Assembly (NCBI RefSeq): GCF_000004075.3
Contig: NC_026655.2
Span: 5,766,001 to 5,830,000 of the forward strand
Source of the DNA: Cucumis sativus
Taxonomy: Eukaryota > Streptophyta > Magnoliopsida > Cucurbitales > Cucurbitaceae
Length of the DNA: 64,000 nt
Reading direction: 5' to 3'
Shown: positions 49,019-58,014 of the stretch, in pieces
Layout of the letters: each line of letters starts with the position of its first letter
Numbering within the stretch: the first letter of the stretch is position 1
Notes under the pieces: model-generated
Seen by the model: only the letters and a program-made list of their open reading frames with translations
The model's database searches: none
What the model was told of the DNA's origin: nothing
Made by a program: the position numbers and the translations under genes

Positions 49019-50289
49019 ACGTTTGTTTTTCATTTTTTAAAAATAAATTATGTAAAAAATTTTGTTTCGAGTTATTAATTGATCTTAAATATTTGATGGA
49101 TCCTTCTTAATGACTTTGTGTGTTTGGGCTAAATTTAGAGTTTATATTCCTACGTGCATAGTTGTTAGTATTTATTTTAAAAGCCTATTTGGTTTAATTT
49201 TAAAAAAATGAATTGTTTTAAGTTTAACAACAGTTCAAAATAAACTATATTTTCAAAAACACTAATTTTCTTCTCATCAATTCAAACTATTTTTAAATCC
49301 AAATTTAAAACTTGGTATTACAACATAGCTCAATTTATATCAAAATTCTAAAGATATTTTCTATTCTCAACGTAGTTTTGAAATATTGAGGAAAAGTTCA
49401 ACTTTCTTTTTTTTTGTTTTAATCTCCAAAATGAAACAAACAACAAAAGGTTAAAAAGACATTTTTTTCATAATTTAACATAACCAAAATGAGTATGAGA
49501 AAGCAAAGTGTACATCAGTCGCTAGCCGGCTTCAAACGGTGCCATTTTCCCACCTCGGTTTGAACCCCACCATAAGACGACCTTTTCATTGTATATATAT
49601 ATATATATATATAATTTTGTACTATTTTTATTTTTGTTGTTTTGAAATAGGCTTCTTAGTACTTTGCCTACATTTGTACAACAGTTTATATTAAATTGAT
49701 CAAAGTTCACAATTCAGTATATTAACAATAATAACTATGTTAAGATATAACCATTAAAAAATATTAATTCAACCTACCTAACTCTACAGTTTATTTTATT
49801 ATCTACTTTTTTTTATTAATGCTTTCGTCTAAAACCCTTTATAACACATCTACTTATCACCTTTATTTGAGTATACTAATATTTAAATCAATCATATATA
49901 ATAAAAAATAAACATAAACTCGATAAAACATGAGACCTACGAGTAAAAAATAACATTTTTAAATTTAATGAGTAAATAAATTAATAAAACTCTATTTTAT
50001 TTATTGAATGGTGGTGGTGGTCGTTTCTAGTTATTATCTTTGCGTTTATTTATTTTTGTAAAAAGCTATGATTTTTTTATTCAATTAAATTAGTTCATGT
50101 TTAAACGGTCAATAATTCATAAAAATACAAATTATATAACAACACAATACACACAAAAACCATAATTTTAAATTCCAAAAGGACGACCATTTCCAATTTC
50201 TGCAAAGACTATATAAATCCTCCAACACATCTCAATCAAGCATTCCAAATTACAAGTAAGAAAGCCCCAAAATTCACAGTAATCAATCA
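49019..50289. other. Upstream region and promoter of BAHD copy 1
   Basis: AT-rich sequence paralogous to about 58420-59225. A (TA)n tract lies at 49592-49613. A TATA box (TATATAAA, 50210-50217) lies about 73 bases before the start codon. No other coding sequence is visible. Confidence 0.7.
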
Positions 50290-52006
50290 ATGGAGATGAA
50301 CAACAATAGTTTCAAGATAGATATAATCTCTACAGAGATAATAAAGCCTTCATCTCCAACACCTTCAACCCACCAACACCACAAACTTTCATTTCTCGAC
50401 CAATTTGCCCCTGGCAGCTACACTCCTCTCCTCTTCTTCTACCCCGGTGGCGGCAACCACCGCGACCGGTGTCGGAGATTGAAGGAATCTCTCGCTGAAA
50501 CCTTGAGCCGGTTCTATCCTCTCGCCGGCACTCTGGTGGAGGCTTACTTGGTGGAGTGTAACGATGAGGGTGTGGCGTTTTCTGAAGCGAGAGTTTCTGG
50601 CCGGTTGTCGGAAGTTATGGAGAATCCAAACGACGTAGTTACGTATCATCGGCTGCTACCGTTTCACCCTGATGCTGTTCTTGAAAGGGAGTGTATTTTG
50701 GGTGTTCAATATAACGTTTTTGAGTGTGGCGGTGCTGTGATTGCTCTTTGTATTACTCACAAGATCGTCGACGGCACCTCCACCACAATGTTCACTAAAG
50801 CTTGGGCTTCCACTTGTCGTGGGGACAACGGTAGGTAGAGTAATTAAAGCTTAAGCTAATTACTTCATATTATCTTCAACATTCTTTTTCTTTTGATTGT
50901 GTGATAAGAAAAAGAAAAATAAATTTGGATTTAAGAAGTAAAGATATAGTGACAGATTTAAACTATTTTATACTTGACATGTACTCTAATTAATCTTAAT
51001 TTGATCATTTTTTATAATTACCCTTAAATAATTTGGAAATCACTTTTGTTCGTTTTAAAAAAGAAACATTCAACTAAGTTTCATCCAAAATTTATATGTA
51101 AAATTACGTGGAAATGTTTAATTCTTTATCAATTTTCAATCAACTTCAATTAGAAAAGAAATAGCAACCACCTTTCATTTTATATTCAATTACTCCATAA
51201 TAATAATAAAGTATGTATATGATTGTCTAATCTGTTCTTCCTCCTCAACAGAGTACCCGATAGTGCCAAACTTCGACGCCACGGACCTATTCCCGGCAAT
51301 GGAAATCCGCGGCGGAAACAAACGTCATCCTCGAATGCAGAAAATCGTAACAAGAAGATTCGTCTTCAATAAATCCAATATTGCCGCTCTAAAAAAACAA
51401 GCCAGTTCCGCCGCATTATTCCTCAACCAACGCCCTCCTTCCCGAGTAGAATCCGTCTCCGGCTTCCTCTGGAAACGATTCATAGCCCTATACCATAAAA
51501 AAACTCCAACCAAAGCAAAGCGTTTCGCCGTAATCCAAGCCGTCAATCTCCGCAACCGAATGAACCCACCGTTGCCGCCGAACTCCTTCGGCAACATCTG
51601 GTGGTTCGCCACCGCCGACGTTCCAATCGACGAGGAACAAGACTTCCCGTCGTTGGTTGGAAAAGTCAGAGAAGCGATACGAGAAATCGACGATGAATAT
51701 ACAAAGACGTTGCAAGATACGGAGAAATCGTTGAGGGCAAAAATGAAGATGGGGGAAAGGGTTTATTCAGGGGAAGTGGAAATGGCTTGCTTCACAAGTT
51801 GGTGCAATTTTCCAGTTTATGAAACGGATTTTGGTTGGGGAAAACCGACGTGGGTCTGTACTCCTGGGCGGCCGTACAAAAACGTGGTGCTTTTTGTTAA
51901 CACTAGCGATGGTGAAGGAATCGAAGCATGGGTGAATTTGGAGGAAAGTGATATGGCGCTCTTTGAAAATGATTGTGAACTTCTTTCCTTCACGTCATTA
52001 TTCTGA
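50290..52006 (+). CDS. BAHD-family acyltransferase, two exons
   Basis: Exons 50290-50830 and 51252-52006 join in phase (G|AG) to 431 residues, the usual BAHD length. The catalytic HxxxD motif is HKIVD at residues 157-161. The structural DFGWG motif is at 373-377, followed by KPTWV. The N-terminal start (FKIDIISTEIIKPSSPTPST) and LSFLDQ..YTPLLFFYP are typical of the vinorine synthase-like clade. These cytosolic enzymes move acyl groups from acyl-CoA to alcohols or amines of specialised metabolites; the acceptor cannot be read from sequence. The single intron at this position is common in the family. A clear TATA box lies upstream. A decayed tandem copy lies at 59226-60753. Confidence 0.93.
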
Positions 52007-52243
52007 AATTTAGTTTGTTGTTATTTTGGAAAAATATCCAGTTAACTTTTCACTATTTTCATTGTATTTCTGTCCATTTGAATATGAAATTTTGATATGT
52101 GTGTATCAATCAATTTGAACTTTATATTATATTTTATTTGATGCTGGAGATTTATAATTTCATTAATTAATCCTATAGGCTATAAACTTAGAACTGCTTG
52201 GATTCATTTTTAAAAAATTACTTATTAAGAAACTATTTTTTAT

Positions 52244-52399
52244 TATTAATGTAAATAAAGTAGGCTTAGTTATTTTGGGTAATGATGTTAATGTAAATAA
52301 AGTAGGCTTAGTTTATTTGGGTAATTACCCTTGTATAAATACACTCCCTTTGGTCAATAAATACAATCAAGAGAATATTCTTCAGAATATACTTTCACA
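52244..52399 (+). repeat. 5' LTR of the copia element
   Basis: 156 bp, nearly identical to the 3' LTR. Its first half is an internal tandem duplication: TTAATGTAAATAAAGTAGGC occurs twice, about 46 bases apart. It contains TATAAATACA near 52335 and ends CTTTCACA. Confidence 0.95.
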
Positions 52400-53226
52400 T
52401 GGTATCAGAGCTAGGGTTTTCATCTTAGCCGCCGCCGCCGCCGCCCACCCGTGAAAGTCTCCGTCTCCGTCATCCTCATCGCGCCTCGCAGCCGTTCCGT
52501 CATCGTCATCCTCATCGCGCCGCAGACAGCTCCGATCTGTCTCCAGCCCTTCCGCGCGCCTCGCAGACAGCTCCGATCTGTCTCCAGCCACTCCACCACA
52601 ACATCGGCGTCGCGCCGATCAGTCGCAGCCTCGGCATCGCAGGTTGTTGCTGTATTCAGCCTCGGCATCGCGCCGTTTCCGCTCCGATTCAGCCTCGGCA
52701 TCGGCATCGCGCCTCGGCACGATATTCAGCCTCGGCATCGCGCCGTTTCCGCTCCGATTCGTCTCCATCCGCGAGGCAGCCGTACGCGTCACCTTGCGGC
52801 CGCCGTCCAGATCTGTACCGCAAGACCTTCCGCCGCTGCCGCCATTGCTCTTCCGCCGCTGTCCCAGCCGTCTCAGCCGGTTCTGTCTCCGTTGAAGCCA
52901 AGGCCGCCGCGTGAACCAGTAACCGCACGCGACTTCTCTTCCAGCCGTGAGTGCAAGACGACGTCTACCGTCCGACGCCGCCCACCAGATCTGACGAATC
53001 CTTCAGCCGTTTGTCTTCAGATCTGACGAATCTTTCAGCCGTTTGTCTTCAAGTTTTTTTTTGTTTGTCTCCGTTCCCAGCCGTGCACCCCTGAATCCAG
53101 TCGCCGCAACCCAGCCGTGCACCCCTGAATCCAGTCGCCAAATACAGTGAAACCCAGATCTGACAAATCCAGTCACGAATCAGTCAAAACTCGGCCGAAA
53201 ATCCGCATTGTTAACCCCAAATCAAA

Positions 53227-56200
53227 ATGGAGAGAGACCATATCTTTAGACCCATTTCTACCATACTTGATGGTACAAATTATATCACATGGGCAAATCA
53301 AATGAAAAGTTTTCTTATTGGAAGAAAACTATGGCGCATTGTAACTGGCGACATCACCAAACCAACTGCAAAGGAAGGGGATAACACATTCATTGAACGT
53401 CTCGAAGATTGGGACAGTAAAAATCATCAAATTATCACCTGGCTTGGTAACACCTCTATTCCCGCTATACATGCACAGTTTGATGCCTTTGATGATGCTA
53501 AAATATTATGGGATTTTTTGTCTACACGCTTCAAGTCTATTGGTTTAGCCCATTATTACCAACTGCACAGTACACTTGTAAATCTAAATCAAGATTCTGG
53601 TCAGTCTGTTAATGAATATTTGGCAGTTCTTCAACCCATTTGGACTCAACTTGACCAAGCGAACATCAGCAAAGATCATCTTCGCCTTATTAAAGTCCTT
53701 ATGGGATTACGTCCAGAATATGAATCTGTTAGAGCTGCTTTACTACACCGGAATCCCTTACCCTCATTAGATGCAGCTATTCAAGAAATTCTGTTTGAAG
53801 AAAAGCGTCTTGGCATCAACTCTACTAAACAATCTGATGTTGTCCTTGCTAGCACATACACTCCCAACAGAGCCGCAAATATGTTTTGTAAGAATTGTAA
53901 GCTCTCTGGTCACAAATTTAGTAACTGTCCTAAAATAGAGTGCAGGTACTGCCATAAACATGGCCACATTCTGGATAACTGCCCTACCAGACCACCCCGA
54001 CCTCCTAGCACTTCCACAAAAGAGAAAATTTTTACCAAACATGGTTCCTCATCTGTTGTTGCTGCGACCTCGGATGATTCATCCCTCATTCAGATAAGTG
54101 ATCTTCAGAGCTTATTGAATCAACTAATTTCATCATCCTCCGCTCTGGCTGTTTCATCAGGTAATCGATGGCTTCTTGATTCTGCCTGTTGTAATCATAT
54201 GACCTCTGACTCTTCTCTTATGTCTACGTCTAGCCCTACAAAATCTTTACCTCCTATTTATGCTGCTGATGGTAATTGTATGAACATCTCTCATACTGGT
54301 ACCATTGATACTCCCAGTGTACATCTTCCTCATACTTACTGTGTTCCTAACCTGACCTTTAATCTAGTGTCTGTTGGTCAATTATGTGATCTGAGCTTAA
54401 ATGTTTCATTTTCTCCCAATGGTTGTCAGGTTCAGGATCCGCAGACGGGACAGACGATTGGAACGGGTCGCAAAGTGGGAAGATTGTTTGAGCTCACATC
54501 ACTTCGGATTTCATCTCCTTCTTCCATCTCTGCTTCGGTCACTGATTCTGACACATATCAGTGGCATCTTCGTCTTGGTCATGCTTCCTCTGAAAAACTT
54601 CGTCATTTAATTTCTGTTAACAATTTGACTAATCTTACTAAATTTGTTCCTTTTAATTGTTTGAATTGCAAACTTGCTAAACAACCTGCCTTATCTTTTT
54701 CTCAATCCATCTCTAATTGTGATAAACCTTTTGATTTAGTGCATTCTGATATTTGGGGTCCTGCCCCAATTACTACTGTTCATGGTTATCGCTACTATGT
54801 TTTATTCATTGATGACTACTCTCGATTTACATGGATTTACTTTCTAAAACATCGTTCTGAATTATCTCGCACATATATTGAGTTTGCTAACATGATTCGC
54901 ACTCAATTTTCCTCTCCCATCAAAATTCTTCGCACTGATAATGCTTTGGAATATAAAGATTCCATCCTTCTTTCTTTTCTTTCCCAACAGGGCACTATTG
55001 TTCAGCGCTCTTGCCCTCATACCTCTCAACAAAATGGACGTGCTGAGCGCAAACATCGTCACATTCTTGACTCAGTACGTGCCCTCCTTCTTTCTGCCTC
55101 TTGTCCAGAAAAATTCTGGGGTGAAGCTGCCCTTACATCAGTATATACAATCAATCGTCTCCCTTCCTCTGTCCTTCAAAATACCTCTCCGTTCGAAAAA
55201 CTATATGGTATTTCTCCCGACTATTCTAAACTCAAAGTTTTTGGTAGTGCCTGCTTCGTTCTGTTACATCCTCATGAACACAATAAACTTGAACCACGTG
55301 CCCGTCTCTGTTGCTTCCTTGGCTATGGCACCGAACACAAAGGATTTCGTTGTTGGGACCCTCTTTCCAACCGACTCCGGATATCTCGGCATGTCACTTT
55401 TTGGGAACACACTATGTTCTCTCGTTTGTCCTCCTTCCACACCTCCTTCTCTAGTCCTCAATCTTTCTTTACAAACACATCTGTTGACCTTTTTCCTCTC
55501 TCTGAACCCACCTTGGATACTGAGCTTGCACAATCTTCACCTGCTACTGCAAATCTGGATCCACCGTCTGTCTCCGATGATGTTCCTGAATCGCCACCTG
55601 CTACTCCTCTTCGTCGCTCTACCAGGGTAAGAGAACCTCCCCCTCATCTCACTGATTACCATTGTTTTTCTACCATTGTTTCCCTTGTTGAACCCACCTC
55701 TTATCAAGAGGCCAGTATTAACCCAGTATGGCAGAAAGCAATGGATGAAGAATTACAGGCTCTTGAAAAGACGCACACTTGGGACTATGTTGATTTACCT
55801 CCCGGTAAAAGACCCATTGGTTGCAAATGGATTTACAAAATCAAAACTCACTCTGATGGAACTATTGAACGTTATAAAGCTCGGCTTGTTGCAAAAGGAT
55901 ACTCACAAGAATATGGGATTGACTATGAAGAAACATTTGCCCCTGTTGCCCGGATGACATCTGTTCGCAGCTTGTTAGCTGTTGCTGCTGCCAAACAGTG
56001 GCCTCTTTTTCAGATGGATGTCAAAAATGCATTTCTTAACGGCAACCTATCTGAAGAAGTGTATATGAAGCCACCTCAGGGAACTTCTCCTCCTCCCAAC
56101 AAGGTGTGTCTCCTTCGTCGCGCTCTATACGGTCTAAAACAGGCTCCACGAGCTTGGTTTGCCACGTTTAGCTCCACCATTACTCAACTTGGATTTACCT

Positions 56201-57219
56201 CCAGCTCTCACGACAATGCCCTTTTTACACGACAGACAACTCATGGTATTGTTCTTCTCCTTCTTTATGTTGATGATATGATTATTACTGGTAATGATCA
56301 ACAGGCCATATCCGACCTACAACAATATCTTGGTCAACATTTTGAGATGAAAGACCTTGGATCTCTCAATTACTTTCTCGGTCTTGAAGTCTCTCACCGT
56401 TCAGATGGTTATCTGTTATCTCAAGCGAAATATGCATCTGATCTAATAGCACGCTCAGGAATTACAGACTCCACCACATCTTCAACACCGTTAGATCCTC
56501 ATGTCCATCTAACTCCGTTTGATGGTGTTCCTCTTGACGATGCAAGCTTGTATCGGCAACTTGTTGGCAGTCTTATATACCTAACAGTAACTCGCCCAGA
56601 TATTGCATATGCTGTTCATATTGTCAGTCAATTTATGGCTGCTCCTCGAACAATTCATTTCACTGCTGTTCTACGCATACTTCGCTATGTCAAAGGCACC
56701 TTGGGACATGGTCTTCAATTCTCATCTCAGTCTTCCCTTGTGTTGTCGGGATATTCTGATGCTGATTGGGCGGGGGATCCTACTGATCGACGATCCACTA
56801 CAGGATACTGTTTTTACTTAGGTGATTCTCTCATCTCATGGCGTAGTAAGAAACAAAGTGTTATATCTCGTTCCAGTACGGAATCTGAATATCGTGCTCT
56901 GGCTGATGCTACAGCTGAACTTATATGGCTTCGGTGGCTCCTTGCCGATATGAGTGTCCCTCAACAGGGTCCTACCCTCCTCCATTGTGACAATCGTAGT
57001 GCCATTCAGATTGCTCACAATGATGTGTTTCATGAACGTACAAAACACATTGAAAATGACTGTCACTTTGTTCGTCACCACCTCTTAAGCAACACCCTCC
57101 TCTTACGTTCTGTTTCTACTATTGAACAACCTGCGGATATCTTCACCAAAGCCTTGCCATCTAATCGATTTTGTCACTTACTTACCAAACTCAAGTTGAT
57201 CGCTACTCTACCACCTTGA
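53227..57219 (+). CDS. Copia gag-pol polyprotein (mobile-element protein)
   Basis: One frame of 1330 codons in copia order. The Gag part starts MERDHIFRPISTILDGTNYI and has two CCHC zinc knuckles (CKNCKLSGHKFSNC near residue 221 and CRYCHKHGHILDNC). An aspartic protease region lies near residue 315. The integrase follows, with its HLRLGHAS zinc region near 445 and DLVHSDIWGP near 503. Reverse transcriptase carries the YVDD box near 1013. RNase H (SGYSDADWAGD near 1173) ends the protein. The integrase before reverse transcriptase order defines Ty1/copia. The frame looks whole; activity is not shown. Confidence 0.95.
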   Translation: MERDHIFRPISTILDGTNYITWANQMKSFLIGRKLWRIVTGDITKPTAKEGDNTFIERLEDWDSKNHQIITWLGNTSIPAIHAQFDAFDDAKILWDFLSTRFKSIGLAHYYQLHSTLVNLNQDSGQSVNEYLAVLQPIWTQLDQANISKDHLRLIKVLMGLRPEYESVRAALLHRNPLPSLDAAIQEILFEEKRLGINSTKQSDVVLASTYTPNRAANMFCKNCKLSGHKFSNCPKIECRYCHKHGHILDNCPTRPPRPPSTSTKEKIFTKHGSSSVVAATSDDSSLIQISDLQSLLNQLISSSSALAVSSGNRWLLDSACCNHMTSDSSLMSTSSPTKSLPPIYAADGNCMNISHTGTIDTPSVHLPHTYCVPNLTFNLVSVGQLCDLSLNVSFSPNGCQVQDPQTGQTIGTGRKVGRLFELTSLRISSPSSISASVTDSDTYQWHLRLGHASSEKLRHLISVNNLTNLTKFVPFNCLNCKLAKQPALSFSQSISNCDKPFDLVHSDIWGPAPITTVHGYRYYVLFIDDYSRFTWIYFLKHRSELSRTYIEFANMIRTQFSSPIKILRTDNALEYKDSILLSFLSQQGTIVQRSCPHTSQQNGRAERKHRHILDSVRALLLSASCPEKFWGEAALTSVYTINRLPSSVLQNTSPFEKLYGISPDYSKLKVFGSACFVLLHPHEHNKLEPRARLCCFLGYGTEHKGFRCWDPLSNRLRISRHVTFWEHTMFSRLSSFHTSFSSPQSFFTNTSVDLFPLSEPTLDTELAQSSPATANLDPPSVSDDVPESPPATPLRRSTRVREPPPHLTDYHCFSTIVSLVEPTSYQEASINPVWQKAMDEELQALEKTHTWDYVDLPPGKRPIGCKWIYKIKTHSDGTIERYKARLVAKGYSQEYGIDYEETFAPVARMTSVRSLLAVAAAKQWPLFQMDVKNAFLNGNLSEEVYMKPPQGTSPPPNKVCLLRRALYGLKQAPRAWFATFSSTITQLGFTSSSHDNALFTRQTTHGIVLLLLYVDDMIITGNDQQAISDLQQYLGQHFEMKDLGSLNYFLGLEVSHRSDGYLLSQAKYASDLIARSGITDSTTSSTPLDPHVHLTPFDGVPLDDASLYRQLVGSLIYLTVTRPDIAYAVHIVSQFMAAPRTIHFTAVLRILRYVKGTLGHGLQFSSQSSLVLSGYSDADWAGDPTDRRSTTGYCFYLGDSLISWRSKKQSVISRSSTESEYRALADATAELIWLRWLLADMSVPQQGPTLLHCDNRSAIQIAHNDVFHERTKHIENDCHFVRHHLLSNTLLLRSVSTIEQPADIFTKALPSNRFCHLLTKLKLIATLPP

Positions 57220-57232
57220 GTTTGAGGGAGGG

Positions 57233-57388
57233 TATTAATGTAAATAAAGTAGGCTTTGTTATTTTGGGTAATGATGTTAATGTAAATAAAGTAGGCTTAG
57301 TTTATTTGGGTAATTACCCTTGTATAAATACACTCCCTTTGGTCAATAAATACAATCAAGAGAATATTCTTCAGAATATACTTTCACA
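57233..57388 (+). repeat. 3' LTR of the copia element
   Basis: 156 bp, matching the 5' LTR, preceded directly by the polypurine tract and followed by the TTTAT target duplication. Confidence 0.95.
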
Positions 57389-57393
57389 TTTAT

Positions 57394-58003
57394 TTTGTAG
57401 ACATTTGTTTTTTAAAAAACTCATTCTTACGCCGTAGAAAAATGACAAATATTTAAGATGTATTAAAATGGATTTTATTTGTTGGGTACGCAATTACTTT
57501 CATCCTCTTTTTAGGTTTTTTAATTGGGAAAAGAAAAAGAAGAGACGATGGAGGGAGACAGCCGGAAAAAAACACAAGAGGAGGGAGAGTGATAGAAGCG
57601 ATAGAGAGCCGGACGAAAACAGAGAAGAGAAAGGTGCCGCAGCCAACGTTGCCGACAGAGTATTGACGTCAGAAAGGGCTTTTTCCGGTGTCCTTAGCGG
57701 CAGTTTCTGAGCGGTTCTTCGGGTCTGGTTTCTGGCGTTTGTTTGGCGGAAGATTAGAGCGGTTTCACCGCTGGTTTAGCTGTGGGCATTCTTCTCGGAG
57801 GTTGCTTCTTCTTGGGTTGCTCAACACATTGATCTCCGGTATCGTCGTGTTACTGTTACTTTGTTACTGTATTGTGATTTATTCTTTAACTGGAACGATT
57901 TTTGCTCCTACTAAAATCTCTCCAAGCTAATACAAAGTCTATTAAATAGACATGTATCCAATGGTCTAGACCAATATTTTTATGCATAGTTTTGCTAACC
58001 AAG
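57394..58003. other. Unassigned stretch with a GC-rich island (about 57540-57900)
   Basis: After the copia target site comes AT-rich DNA, then about 350 bases of clearly GC-richer sequence (GAGACAGCCGGAAAAAAACA, GAGCCGGACGAAAACAG, and GTTGCCGACAGAG). It is unlike the surroundings and resembles a transcript leader. Open frames of about 80 codons cross it but show no family signal. It could be the leader of a lost gene or retroelement, or a captured exon. Confidence 0.35.
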
Positions 58004-58014
58004 TAAATATTGTG

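Larger units (their letters stand above)
48362..52012. repeat. Left arm of a tandem segmental duplication (BAHD copy 1)
   Basis: From about 48362 (TTTTTATTCTAAAAGTGAGA) the sequence runs parallel to that starting about 58015 (CTTTTATTCTAAAATGAGAG). It keeps matching blocks such as CTAGCCGGCTTCAAACGGTG (49520 and 58735), the promoter, both exons and the intron, until the BAHD stop codon, after which the arms diverge. This arm also holds a solo LTR absent from the other arm. Confidence 0.85.
52244..57388 (+). mobile_element. Ty1/copia LTR retrotransposon, whole-looking
   Basis: A 5145-bp element bounded by 156-bp LTRs (52244-52399 and 57233-57388) that differ at one site. It is flanked by 5-bp duplications TTTAT (52239-52243 and 57389-57393). 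The primer-binding site TGGTATCAGAGC (52400-52411, initiator-tRNA-Met type) abuts the 5' LTR, and a purine tract (GAGTTTGAGGGAGGG) ends at 57232. A GC-rich, repeat-built leader precedes one long gag-pol frame. Near-identical LTRs indicate a recent insertion, of the order of a few hundred thousand years at common plant rates. It sits 240 bp past the BAHD stop, between the two duplication arms. Confidence 0.96.

Noticed and set aside
52451-53026. 191-codon open frame in the GC-rich leader of the copia element
   Set aside because: It lies in repeat-built leader sequence, has Arg/Ser/Pro-rich low-complexity content and no family signal; GC-rich DNA gives long frames by chance.
54941-55630. 229-codon open frame in another frame of the copia gag-pol region
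   Set aside because: It overlaps the real polyprotein frame and shows no domain; it is a shadow frame.
57468-57930. Two overlapping 80-codon frames across the GC-rich island
   Set aside because: No family features; kept only as an unexplained island in the findings, not as genes.
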